Source of the DNA: an uncultured Clostridia bacterium
GTDB lineage: Bacteria; Bacillota; Clostridia; Oscillospirales; Ruminococcaceae
NCBI GenBank assembly: GCA_947089135.1
Contig: CAMUJF010000023.1
Coordinates: forward strand, 1-34,561
Length of the DNA stretch: 34,561 nt
Direction of reading: 5' to 3'
Shown here piece by piece: positions 14,861-22,657 of this stretch (its first letter is position 1; each line of letters begins with the position of its first letter). The translations under genes and the position numbers were made by a program. The notes beneath the pieces are model-generated. The model saw only the letters and a program-made list of their open reading frames with translations. It was not told the DNA's origin and did not search any database.

Positions 14861-15224
14861 AGCCGTGCCTCCTTACCTCAAAAATCAGTTCGCACCAGAC
14901 CCTGTCGGTCTTTATGTCGTAAAAATTTTCGGAAATTTCCACACCGTAGACCTCCGCTCCGCTGTCTATCACCGCCGGAATAACTGTTTTTTCAGCCGCC
15001 GTACGTACCGCTTCGCCCTCCGAGCCGAAAGCCTGAACGGTCACCCTTACATGGGCGATAACGTCCGAAACGCCGCAGCGAAGCCGTTCCAGCCTGATTT
15101 TTTTGATTCCCGCATAAGCGTGCACCTCACCGCGCTTTTTTTCAAAGCGGTCGGAGCTGTACTCGCCGCAGCAGGGAATTTCCGCCTCGGAGATCGCGGT
15201 AATGATAGGGTTCACAAAATCCAT
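14844..15224 (-). CDS. Phage-like tail-completion or connector protein (126 aa)
   Basis: Starts MDFVNPIITAISEAEIPCCG with GGAGGAG upstream. It has a helical start, a positively charged strand region (GIKKIRLERLRCGVSDVIAH) and paired beta strands (VRVTVQAFGS, DRVWCELIFEVRRHGY). Size, place after the connector-like gene and fold pattern suggest a tail-terminator or head-tail joining protein. This is an inference from context; no diagnostic motif is visible. Four Cys residues are unusual for such proteins. Confidence 0.55.
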   Translation of the reverse strand: MDFVNPIITAISEAEIPCCGEYSSDRFEKKRGEVHAYAGIKKIRLERLRCGVSDVIAHVRVTVQAFGSEGEAVRTAAEKTVIPAVIDSGAEVYGVEISENFYDIKTDRVWCELIFEVRRHGYDLCG

Positions 15225-15247
15225 GCTCGCTCCTCCTTTCTTTCAGC

Positions 15248-15619
15248 CTATTCCATTCGCAGGAACAGAAATCCGTCGTCGCGTATAAGTCCCACGCACA
15301 GCGCCTCGTAGCTCCTGTAAAGCTTTTCGGCAAATTCCATTCTGCGCGGGTAATCACTTTCGGAAGCCACCGCTCCCGTCCTTGTGAGGGATAACCTTTC
15401 CCGCGCCGCCTTTATCTCCAGTACCCTGCACAGAGTCTCCGCCGCAGCAAGGTAATACAAGCGCGGATCGCTCAAATTTTCGTCGCCGATGATACGTCTG
15501 CCTGTGTACTCTGCCGCAAGCTCAGCCGCGGGAAGAAAGCTGTCCGCGTCCTCCTCGCAGTAAAAAAGCTTGAATACCGCAAACACCTTTTCAATATTAA
15601 GAATTCTTCCGGATTCCAT
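15248..15619 (-). CDS. Head-tail connector-like protein (123 aa)
   Basis: Almost entirely helical (IEKVFAVFKLFYCEEDADSF, RLYYLAAAETLCRVLEIKAA, RMEFAEKLYRSYEALCVGLI). Its position downstream of capsid genes matches the gp6/gp15-type adaptor proteins that bind the portal. The ribosome site is GAGAGGAGGAAAC. The exact family is not recognised. Confidence 0.55.
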   Translation of the reverse strand: MESGRILNIEKVFAVFKLFYCEEDADSFLPAAELAAEYTGRRIIGDENLSDPRLYYLAAAETLCRVLEIKAARERLSLTRTGAVASESDYPRRMEFAEKLYRSYEALCVGLIRDDGFLFLRME

Positions 15620-15633
15620 TTTGTTTCCTCCTC

Positions 15634-16455
15634 TCAGACCCGCATAAGGTAATCTTCAAGACGTTCGGGTATTTTGGGGGACTTTCCAGCAGAAAGTATA
15701 TTTCCGAGATCCTCCAGTTCGCTGTCGTCAAGCATATCGCATATGCGGTCAAATATTTTCTTTGCGCAGCCGTCGGGACACCTCAGCGCAAGAGCTTTCC
15801 TTATATTGGTTTCCAGCTCTCCGCGGCTGACCTTGTTCTCGGTATCCTCGGTAACTTCCTCCGCTTCGGGAATATCCTCCTCAAACTTTTTTGTTACTCC
15901 CGCCCTGACCTGTGCGGGAACGGCAACAAAGCTCCATTCGTACGCGTCGGAAATGTCCTCCAGCGAGAGGAAGCATTTTTTCCCGTCGTACCGTCTGCCC
16001 TTGACGTGATGACAAGCCTTAACGCGCCTGTCAGTACCGCAGATTGAGCAAACGTGCTTTTCGGCAGTGCAGGACACTGATACCTCCTTTTTGATGCCTC
16101 CGTCTATCTCGCGGATAAGGTCGGCGTTTGAATCCGTTCTGACCATGTAAGCATTTGCCTTGATGCAGGCGTAAGGCTCACCGAGGGAATTCTCGCGGCT
16201 TTCCTCCACTACTTCCGCGGAGAAAATACGCGCGGTCTGGTTGCCGCCCCTTGGGTCGTGATCAAAAATACCTGTAACACCCACAAATTTTTCCGCCATT
16301 TCGTCAAGGGACTTCCGCGAAAACCGTTCGTTGTCGCGGTCAACTTCGTTATCGCAAAGTATCACGGAAAAAATAAATACCTCGTCGGCGGTAAAATCAC
16401 GGCGTGTGAATTGATTGAGCTGTTCAAGAGAAGCATTATCGTTAATATTTTCCAT
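15634..16455 (-). CDS. Prohead protease/scaffold-like protein with zinc-finger-like insert
   Basis: 273 residues, ATG after AAAAGGAGCG. The N-terminal half resembles phage prohead maturation proteases of Clostridia: FIFSVILCDNEVDRDNERFS, then VGVTGIFDHDPRG with candidate catalytic His66. Next comes KKEVSVSCTAEKHVCSICGT with candidate Ser126 or Ser128, and then DAYEWSFVAVPAQVRAGVT. Inside it lies a metal-site-like cluster (Cys136, Cys139, Cys148, His149/His150, possibly Cys161). The C-terminal 80 residues are acidic and helical, as in scaffold domains. Unusually it follows rather than precedes the major capsid gene. Activity is not proven by sequence; it could act only as a scaffold. Confidence 0.65.
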   Translation of the reverse strand: MENINDNASLEQLNQFTRRDFTADEVFIFSVILCDNEVDRDNERFSRKSLDEMAEKFVGVTGIFDHDPRGGNQTARIFSAEVVEESRENSLGEPYACIKANAYMVRTDSNADLIREIDGGIKKEVSVSCTAEKHVCSICGTDRRVKACHHVKGRRYDGKKCFLSLEDISDAYEWSFVAVPAQVRAGVTKKFEEDIPEAEEVTEDTENKVSRGELETNIRKALALRCPDGCAKKIFDRICDMLDDSELEDLGNILSAGKSPKIPERLEDYLMRV

Positions 16456-16534
16456 TTTATCGCTCCTTTTCAGTATCGGACGTGTTCCGTCCCCCGCTTT
16501 TTTTATTGCAGGGGGACGGATCCGTCCATAATGT

Positions 16535-17530
16535 TTACGCTATTGAAAGAGTCTTTACAGCGTCCGCGGAAATAACTGAGAAGCCCACGTTTACAGCCAC
16601 AGCCGCACCGTCCGAAAGCTTGGAGATAAGCTTGTCCACGTCCACCGTGACCTCGCCTCCGCGTATCATTTCAAGAGCGCAGGTCTTATCCAGACCGATA
16701 AGCGTATTGTCGTCAACGGCAGGGGAAGCGATTATCTCTGCGCCGAACGGAGTAACGGTGTTGCCGCCGCCTGTTGTGACAGTCTTGTTCATTTCCTCAA
16801 AAGCGAGTATCTTAGCCGCCGCCGCAGGAGAGCAAAGGATCACGTTCATATCACTGCTTGTGAACGTGCCCCAGAAAGCCGCAAGCTCGGCGTAATTAAA
16901 AGTATTGCCGCCCATCGAAACAGAGTCCGCGCTGCCTGTGAGAGCTGTGACTGCGGCTTTCTCTATCGCCTTTGCAAGTTTAGCGCCCACAGCCCTGAGA
17001 GCAGCCGCGAAAACGTCCAGCCTCTGCTGCCTGATGACCTCGTAGGGAGCGTTGACAAGTCTGCCGTACTTTTCAAGCTTGATAGCGGTATCAGTGAGCT
17101 TAATGCTGCTTTCGGGCAGATCCGCGCCCACACCAACTGTTTTCGTGTACTTTTTGGTATCATTTGTATCGTCCTCGTCGCTTTCTCCATCGTCAAGAAC
17201 TATTCCGCGGCAGTCGATACCGTCGGTAACGCTTACAGCCGCGGTTATTTTGTTAAGGCAGCCGCTGTTAAGACCGCTCTCAACAGCGCGTCTTACAAAT
17301 TCGGGAAAGAGCAGCGCGCTCTCGGCGGTCTGGAAAAACTTGTCAACCTTGTCCGCATTAACGCCGCGTACCTTGATGTCAAAACGCTTGAGCTGACGTT
17401 CAAAAGCGTCCGCCTTGCGAAGAGCCTCGTCGGTGTAATTCTCGGAGGGATCAGTAGCCTCCAAAGCCTGCGAAAAAGTTTTGCCGGAAAGATTATAGAA
17501 ACCCTTTTCAATTTTAACGTTATTATACAT
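16535..17530 (-). CDS. Phage major capsid protein (HK97 fold)
   Basis: 331 residues, ATG with GAAAGGAAG upstream. The helical N-terminus (about 1-75) is followed by the HK97-type pattern: a spine-helix region, then KTVGVGADLPESSIKLTDTA and IKLEKYGRLVNAPYEVIRQQ. After that come FAAALRAVGAKLAKAIEKAA with a G-containing loop, DMNVILCSPAAAAKILAFEE, and the domain closing strands GAEIIASPAVDDNTLIGLDK and VAVNVGFSVISADAVKTLSI. Length and order fit a complete capsid subunit, and no frameshift is seen. An acidic insert (DDGESDEDDTNDTKK) may be a surface loop. Confidence 0.85.
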   Translation of the reverse strand: MYNNVKIEKGFYNLSGKTFSQALEATDPSENYTDEALRKADAFERQLKRFDIKVRGVNADKVDKFFQTAESALLFPEFVRRAVESGLNSGCLNKITAAVSVTDGIDCRGIVLDDGESDEDDTNDTKKYTKTVGVGADLPESSIKLTDTAIKLEKYGRLVNAPYEVIRQQRLDVFAAALRAVGAKLAKAIEKAAVTALTGSADSVSMGGNTFNYAELAAFWGTFTSSDMNVILCSPAAAAKILAFEEMNKTVTTGGGNTVTPFGAEIIASPAVDDNTLIGLDKTCALEMIRGGEVTVDVDKLISKLSDGAAVAVNVGFSVISADAVKTLSIA

Positions 17531-17552
17531 ATTGTACTACTTCCTTTCTAAA

Positions 17553-18734
17553 TTACAAATCGTTATTTTCAAGTCTACGTTCCAGAACAGCCGCCTGAGC
17601 GTTATGCAGCCTTGCTTCTGCAAGAACCGCCTCGTCCTGAAGATTGATGTTGTCCCACTCCACGGATACCGTACCGCTGCCGCCCAAAAGCTCCAACCAA
17701 ACCTGACATATCTGCCGTATCACAGGGGTAAGCTGCCTGCGGTAATATTCAAGCTCCGAGGTGAGTATATCCGCCTGCTGAGAGGACATTCTCTCCGTTG
17801 AGGACCATGTAAGTCCCAACAGGAACGGCGGTACAGAAAGCTTTGCAATTATCTGCTCCATAAGCTGGCGGACGGGTATCTCCGTGTCGATTATCTGATT
17901 ATCCGCGCCGATAACCTTGATATCCACATCGCCCACCGCCACAAAGTCCCGCACCTCACCGCAGCGCATGGCGTTCATTCCGTCGCTCCATTCCTTGGCG
18001 ATCTGCTGAGCGCGTTCCTTTGCAAAAGCCATTTCGCCGCTGTCCGAAGGCTTGTAAGTAACGGCGTACCGCACGTTTCCCACGCGGTCAAAATTCTGAC
18101 CTATGCACTCGTATACCCTCATCAGCACCGCCGAAATACATGGCAGACCCCGCAGCACCGACTGTCCGCCGGGACAGTGCGCCGAGGGGTTGAGCGCGCT
18201 GTACACCACAAGCCTTTGGTCGGAGACGGGTATCCATTTTTCGCCCTCGCGCCTGAAATAAAGCCTTTCACAGGGATTCGCCCCAGCCCTGCACAGAAAT
18301 TTTTCCGTGCATATGGGAGCAAGTCCGAGAACGTTTCCCGTGTCGGTATCTGCAATAAGCTCTCCCGCCGCCGAACCGTATGTCAGCAGACTGTCCAGAA
18401 ACGCGTCCGTAAATGCGTACAAGGACTTTCCGCCCGTACCCACGGGAACTTCCTCAACGAACCTGTCAAGCTCCTCCTGCCACCGCGCGTCTGAGCATAC
18501 GACCTTGTAACCGCCGGTGAGACGTATTATTTTCTGCAAAGCCGCGTCCACAATGGGAACGGAGTACCGCAGATTGTCATAGAGCCTGTGCTCCTCAACG
18601 CACGAGGGCTGAAGCGTAAGCAGATTTACGCCGTCTGCGGAAAATCTTCCGCTTGATACCGCCGTCCCCCCCTTGTCGGAAAAGTTAAGACTTATATCCG
18701 ACCTGCGGTTCATAAGTCTTTTTATCACGTTCAT
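17553..18734 (-). CDS. Phage portal protein
   Basis: 393 residues, ATG with GAAAGGAGAG upstream. Portal features include YDNLRYSVPIVDAALQKIIR, the AFTDAFLDSLLTYGSAAGEL helix and strand, FRREGEKWIPVSDQRLVVYS, and LRGLPCISAVLMRVYECIGQ. The clip and crown part is LMEQIIAKLSVPPFLLGLTW, then SSTERMSSQQADILTSELEY. The length is on the short side for portals but all segments are present in order. It forms the ring through which the terminase would load DNA. It lies directly after the terminase gene and before the capsid gene. Confidence 0.87.
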   Translation of the reverse strand: MNVIKRLMNRRSDISLNFSDKGGTAVSSGRFSADGVNLLTLQPSCVEEHRLYDNLRYSVPIVDAALQKIIRLTGGYKVVCSDARWQEELDRFVEEVPVGTGGKSLYAFTDAFLDSLLTYGSAAGELIADTDTGNVLGLAPICTEKFLCRAGANPCERLYFRREGEKWIPVSDQRLVVYSALNPSAHCPGGQSVLRGLPCISAVLMRVYECIGQNFDRVGNVRYAVTYKPSDSGEMAFAKERAQQIAKEWSDGMNAMRCGEVRDFVAVGDVDIKVIGADNQIIDTEIPVRQLMEQIIAKLSVPPFLLGLTWSSTERMSSQQADILTSELEYYRRQLTPVIRQICQVWLELLGGSGTVSVEWDNINLQDEAVLAEARLHNAQAAVLERRLENNDL

Positions 18735-18768
18735 TTTATCTCTCCTTTCCGTAATATTTTAACAATTT

Positions 18769-20025
18769 TCAACTTCGGGTAACTGTACCCGCCCAAAATC
18801 TGCCGCCCTCGCCACGGAAGAAAGAGCTTGTTACAAAATAGCGCATATCGTCCATAGCATGGTCGTTTTCCTTGATGGGAACATCACCGCCGCGGCTTTC
18901 GTCCCAGCGGTACAAAGAAAACTCCCTCAAAATGTCGATGCAGCTTTCGGAAAACATCAGCCTTTTGTCCCGCAAAGCGTCGGAACAGCGCCTTATTCCC
19001 GAAACCACGTCGTTTTTCGCGGGTATAACGGGAAACTCACCGTGACGTCGGATACACTCAATGAACGAAGCCGCCGACGGATCGACAATAACGCCCCCGA
19101 CCCGCCTGCCGCATATGAGCTGACGAAGTCCCTCGTAGTGCTCCTCGTCTGTTCGGGACATTCCCTCCCGCTTCGAGCTGTAGTAATATTCGCTTATTCT
19201 GTACCATACCTCTCCGCATTTTCCCCAAAGCCCGAAGGAGGACGGGTTCACCGTGCCGTAATCACAGGATACCGCATATCTTTCAAAGCTTTCGGGGAGA
19301 ATTTTAGCAATGTGCTTTTCCTCCGAGAACATGGGATACACAAGTCCCTCCGCAGCCACCCATTTCCCGAGAATGAACCTCTCGTAGAAAACGCCTGAAT
19401 AGAGCCGCCTGTACCGTTCTCTCACCGCTTCCGACAGAGAAGGGTTGTCGTCCATGGTAAAATGCAGGTACAGTGCGTTTTTTTCACGCGCCTTGAGTAT
19501 CCATTCGCGGTAGAACCAGTGGTACGGATAGGAGGGGTTGCAGCTGAACCACAGCTTGGAGTTTTCGACTGAGCACCTTGCGATAGCCTGCTCCACAAAG
19601 GAGCGGGGCATGAGAGCGACCTCGTCCAGCAGCGCGCCGCAAAGGGTGATACCCTGAATGAGCGCGGCGGAGCTTTCGTCCCGACCTCCGAAAAAGTAGA
19701 AGCGGTTTGACCTGCCTCCAACGCTTATGTCGGCATAACCGCCGTTGATTTTTTCCTCGCAGGTGAAACCCAGTCCGCGCAGAGCGGATAAAAGCGGTAC
19801 CGCAAGATTTCTTTTCACGGACGTGATAGTCTTTCCGCAGATCGCGAAATTTCCGCCGTTAAAGTTAGCCGTCGCCCAAGCCGCGAAAGAGAGGGACATA
19901 CAAAGGGTCTTGCCGCTCCTTACAGCACCGTCGCAAATTATGGCATCGCATTTTTTGTACCGCTCCGTTTTCCACCATGTGAGAACGGTCTTCTGCTTTG
20001 CCGAAAAACGCTTAAATTTAGCCAA
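18769..20025 (-). CDS. Terminase large subunit (PBSX-like)
   Basis: 418 residues. The start is TTG at 20025-20023 (reads LAKFKRF), chosen because GAAAGGAAG precedes it. The ATPase half has Walker A GAVRSGKT (33-40) and Walker B ALLDEVALM with Asp134-Glu135. WFSCNPSYPYHWFYREWI is the coupling-motif region. The nuclease half keeps candidate acidic residues: Asp255 in SCDYGT, the Asp of IVDPSA, and the DDM of NDHAMDDMRYF. Both ATPase and nuclease therefore look intact, so the packaging motor could be functional. The terminase small subunit gene lies upstream. Confidence 0.92.
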   Translation of the reverse strand: MAKFKRFSAKQKTVLTWWKTERYKKCDAIICDGAVRSGKTLCMSLSFAAWATANFNGGNFAICGKTITSVKRNLAVPLLSALRGLGFTCEEKINGGYADISVGGRSNRFYFFGGRDESSAALIQGITLCGALLDEVALMPRSFVEQAIARCSVENSKLWFSCNPSYPYHWFYREWILKAREKNALYLHFTMDDNPSLSEAVRERYRRLYSGVFYERFILGKWVAAEGLVYPMFSEEKHIAKILPESFERYAVSCDYGTVNPSSFGLWGKCGEVWYRISEYYYSSKREGMSRTDEEHYEGLRQLICGRRVGGVIVDPSAASFIECIRRHGEFPVIPAKNDVVSGIRRCSDALRDKRLMFSESCIDILREFSLYRWDESRGGDVPIKENDHAMDDMRYFVTSSFFRGEGGRFWAGTVTRS

Positions 20026-20069
20026 ACAAACACTTCCTTTCAGAAATTGGGAAATAAAGCTTTACCCAT

Positions 20070-20579
20070 TTACTCATTGGGCGGAGGCTCGCCGTTCTGC
20101 CCGGTATCCGCCGCATTGCCGATAGCGTCGAAAAAGCTTTGAGCGGCATTGTCCGAAGCCCTGCTGTTCCTTATTTCGCTGAGCTTTTCAGCAGCTTTGA
20201 TCCTGTCCGTAAACTTGAATTCGCAAACACCCTTGCCAAATTTCAACTCGGAAACATTGTACAGATCCAGCTTGCGTATCTCCTCGTCGGTAAGGTTTTC
20301 CAAATCGGACTTGGCAAGTATCACCACATCGTTGATCCTGCCGCCCACAAGCCTGTCCAGCGTGTTGGTAACGCCGTCCACAGCAAACCGCTTCAAAGTC
20401 TCGGAGTACTTAGCGGCAAGCTCCTCCGCACGGGGATTTCCCAGAACCGTCATAGCGGTTTCGTAAGCCTTTTCGGGAGGGATACCGCAAATTGCCGCCG
20501 CCTCGGAAATATTTCCGCTTTTCATATAGTGATAGAGGAACTTTTTCTGACGGCGTGTCAGTTCACCGTTAATGCTCAT
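20070..20579 (-). CDS. Terminase small subunit
   Basis: 169 residues from the ATG at 20579, which has GGAAAGGAGGTGACT upstream; the open frame to 20696 covers the leader hairpin and is not the start. The N-terminus is a helix-turn-helix of the small-terminase type (LTRRQKKFLYHYMKSGNISE, AAAICGIPPEKAYETAM). A helical core follows, with INDVVILAKSDLENLTDEEI as the oligomerisation-type region. It would recognise DNA to be packaged. It is the first gene of the nine-gene capsid operon. Confidence 0.82.
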   Translation of the reverse strand: MSINGELTRRQKKFLYHYMKSGNISEAAAICGIPPEKAYETAMTVLGNPRAEELAAKYSETLKRFAVDGVTNTLDRLVGGRINDVVILAKSDLENLTDEEIRKLDLYNVSELKFGKGVCEFKFTDRIKAAEKLSEIRNSRASDNAAQSFFDAIGNAADTGQNGEPPPNE

Positions 20580-20674
20580 AGAGTCACCTCCTTTCCGAAA
20601 GAGCTTCGCCGAAACGTCCGGCGCGGAACGGTTCACGGCGAAAACGTCTTTCACTATAAGGCTCAAAAACGCAA

Positions 20675-20763
20675 AAAGTTGCACGAGAACGTGCAACTTT
20701 GGAAAAAATATTTTTTATTTTTTTAGAAATTCGTCATTATGTTTAAATTCAATGTGCAACTTT
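20675..20763 (-). promoter_or_regulatory. Leader with alternative hairpins before the capsid operon
   Basis: On the minus strand AAAGTTGCAC (20700-20691) pairs perfectly with GTGCAACTTT (20684-20675) around GTTCTC, followed by T-rich sequence (TTGCGTTTTTG): a terminator-like hairpin about 95 bases before the first start codon. A second copy of AAAGTTGCAC at 20763-20754 can pair with the same arm instead, so two mutually exclusive structures are possible. No convincing promoter is seen upstream. Confidence 0.55.
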
Positions 20764-20796
20764 TATTGACTTTCGTAAGCATCAGTTAGAAAATGC

Positions 20797-20826
20797 AAAA
20801 AAACAGCGGCGGAAAAAATCCGCCGC
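20797..20826 (-). terminator. Solute-binding protein terminator
   Basis: On the minus strand GCGGCGGA pairs with TCCGCCGC around a 5-base loop, followed by a run of seven T. It shields the capsid operon from read-through. Confidence 0.85.
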
Positions 20827-20849
20827 CGTTTGAATATTATTCGGTGATA

Positions 20850-22235
20850 TCAGTTATAATTTGCGATCTCGGAATCAACAATGTTCATAACTTCTTCTCT
20901 TGCCTGCTCCCAGCTCTCGAACTGCTCGTTTACAAGACCCTCGTAAAGGAGAGTCATAACCTCGGAGTTCATGTAGTCGGAAAGACCGTAGCCGTAGTCG
21001 TACGCAAAAGCAAACTTGTCGTCGTCATAGTATGACATTACAACGTCATACATTTCTTCCGACCAGTTCTGATTGTTTGCAAGGAACTTCTGCTTAGTTA
21101 TGTCCTTATACTGCTCTTCGTAATTTACGAGTCTGTTTACATTGAACCAAGCCTTTACACAGTCGGCGTTCTCGCTGCCCTTGACCCACATATGGGACTG
21201 AACCTTTTTGCTCATATAATACGTATCGGAATCGGGATCCTTAGGGAAAGGAACGATCTGAATAGTATCATCGGGAACAGCAGCAGCCGCGCCCTGATAA
21301 GCCCACGTGCCCATGGAATAGAACAGACAATCATCAGATACGAAAGCAGCTTCAGGTCCTACCCAGCCGCGCTTTACAAGACCGCTTGTCCAGATATCCT
21401 GAACAACATGCTGAGCACGTTCAACCTTAGCGCTGTAAAGATTGTTGGCAAAATTTGTTCCGTCATATGTAACAAGCGTGTCACCCGAAGTGTAGACCAA
21501 AGCGTTTGCCCACCAGCCGGAAATACCGTAAAGACTCTCGTCGCCGCCTGTAAAGGTCTTCATCATGTCAACAAAAACGTCCCAATCCCACTTGCCTTCT
21601 TCATAAAGCTCGTAAGGATCGTCCAGACCCATATTCTCAACAGTCGACTTATTGTACATAAGTATCTGGAAGTCGTTAAAGCCGTATCCGAAAGGAGCAA
21701 CGTAATGCTCGCCTTTCCATGTTAACATATCCGCCTGATCCTTTACATCAGCCCACATGGGGTCGTTCCAGTCAACTATGGAATCTATGGGCTGGTACTG
21801 TCCCTTGTTTATATCGTAAGGGAACGAACGCCAGTCATAAACGAAGATATCGGGGGACTGTCCGCCGAGAATGGCTGTAGCAAGGTCGTCGAACTGAGTG
21901 GCGTTAGTGGTTTGAACATACTCTATCTTCGCTCCGTAGGTATCCTCAAAAAGAGCCACCTCTGTGGAACGCTCAGGGTTGTCGTTGGTAGGATTAAGGT
22001 CATAGAAGCCCATCCATTTCAAAGTCTTGCCTTCAATATTTATATCGTTGCTGACAGCGTCCTCGGCAACGGTCACCTCAATGTTGTCGCCCGTCCATTC
22101 GGTTTTGGCGGTGGTGGACTCGGTGGGTACGGTATCGGTGTTTCCGCTGCCCGGATCGTCAGAGCAGGCTGAAAGGGAGAACGCCGAAGCGGCGGCCATA
22201 ACGCCCGCAAGAATTCTTGCATATGTTTTCTTCAC
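20850..22235 (-). CDS. Extracellular solute-binding lipoprotein (family 1)
   Basis: 461 residues, ATG with AAGGAGG upstream. A lipoprotein signal peptide ends in LSAC with Cys24 as the lipid anchor, followed by a Ser/Thr/Asp-rich linker. The rest is a periplasmic-binding-type sugar receptor: FEDTYGAKIEYVQTTNATQF, LAGG-like AILGGQSPDIFVYDWRSFPY, APFGYGFNDFQILMYNKSTV, and GISGWWANALV. It is rich in Trp and Tyr, as in carbohydrate binders. It would deliver an oligosaccharide to an ABC importer, but no permease or ATPase gene is adjacent, so it is an orphan. The upstream cre/LacI-like operator at 22271-22284 suggests carbon-source control. Confidence 0.9.
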   Translation of the reverse strand: MKKTYARILAGVMAAASAFSLSACSDDPGSGNTDTVPTESTTAKTEWTGDNIEVTVAEDAVSNDINIEGKTLKWMGFYDLNPTNDNPERSTEVALFEDTYGAKIEYVQTTNATQFDDLATAILGGQSPDIFVYDWRSFPYDINKGQYQPIDSIVDWNDPMWADVKDQADMLTWKGEHYVAPFGYGFNDFQILMYNKSTVENMGLDDPYELYEEGKWDWDVFVDMMKTFTGGDESLYGISGWWANALVYTSGDTLVTYDGTNFANNLYSAKVERAQHVVQDIWTSGLVKRGWVGPEAAFVSDDCLFYSMGTWAYQGAAAAVPDDTIQIVPFPKDPDSDTYYMSKKVQSHMWVKGSENADCVKAWFNVNRLVNYEEQYKDITKQKFLANNQNWSEEMYDVVMSYYDDDKFAFAYDYGYGLSDYMNSEVMTLLYEGLVNEQFESWEQAREEVMNIVDSEIANYN

Positions 22236-22270
22236 AAAAAAACCTCCTTAAAAATTTTCGCTTTATGTTA

Positions 22271-22284
22271 TGCAAACGTTTACA
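22271..22284. promoter_or_regulatory. cre / LacI-type operator upstream of the solute-binding gene
   Basis: TGCAAACGTTTACA fits the catabolite-response/LacI-family consensus TGNAANCGNWWNCA. It is 36 bases before the start codon of the minus-strand lipoprotein gene, where a bound repressor would block transcription. Confidence 0.7.
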
Positions 22285-22340
22285 AAAATGCTTTCTCCAT
22301 AATGCTATAATAATTACAACATATTTTGATTACATATGCA

Positions 22341-22354
22341 GACTATATATAGTC
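22341..22354. repeat. Palindrome in the solute-binding gene promoter region
   Basis: GACTATATATAGTC is a perfect 14-base palindrome. On the minus strand it lies between a possible -35 (TTGATG) and -10 (TATGTA) spaced by 17 bases, so it may be an operator. The promoter call itself is weak. Confidence 0.4.
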
Positions 22355-22421
22355 ATCAAATTGCATATAATATCACCTAATATTTTATGCACCATTTTAT
22401 GAACAATTACCAAAATACGAC

Positions 22422-22450
22422 TTGACAGACGGCGCTAAACGTGATAAAAT
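22422..22450 (+). promoter_or_regulatory. Upstream promoter toward pfk
   Basis: TTGACA at 22422-22427, 17-base spacer, TAAAAT at 22445-22450. No gene starts for 200 bases, so it gives a long leader ahead of the phosphofructokinase gene. The leader contains a hairpin GGACGGC/GCCGTCC at 22490-22513. Confidence 0.75.
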
Positions 22451-22455
22451 ACTTA

Positions 22456-22469
22456 TGTAATCGTTTACA
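22456..22469. promoter_or_regulatory. cre / LacI-type operator at the upstream pfk promoter
   Basis: TGTAATCGTTTACA fits TGNAANCGNWWNCA. It overlaps the predicted transcription start of the 22422-22450 promoter, the classic place for repression. Confidence 0.7.
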
Positions 22470-22587
22470 AATTGCTTTTATATGCTATAGGACGGCAGCA
22501 CACAGCGCCGTCCATGATAAACTATTGTGCAGTTTCTTAAGCGCGCGGCTGTCCGCTCTCTGCAGTCGCAGACTTTCGGCGCGGGGG

Positions 22588-22616
22588 TTGAAAAAAGTTC
22601 GGTACCGTGGTATAAT
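22588..22616 (+). promoter_or_regulatory. Proximal promoter for pfk
   Basis: TTGAAA at 22588-22593, 17-base spacer, TATAAT at 22611-22616 with TGG before it; GGAGG and the ATG follow within 45 bases. Confidence 0.78.
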
Positions 22617-22657
22617 ATGCCTATATTTATACTATATTACGGTCGGAGGAACTTTTT

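Noticed and set aside
20580..20696. N-terminal extension of the terminase small subunit
   Set aside because: The extra codons read through the leader hairpin, and the strong ribosome site lies just before the ATG at 20579.
13530..20763. Complete prophage
   Set aside because: No integrase, repressor, replication, tape measure, fibre or lysis genes, and no flanking direct repeats that could be att sites were found in the window.
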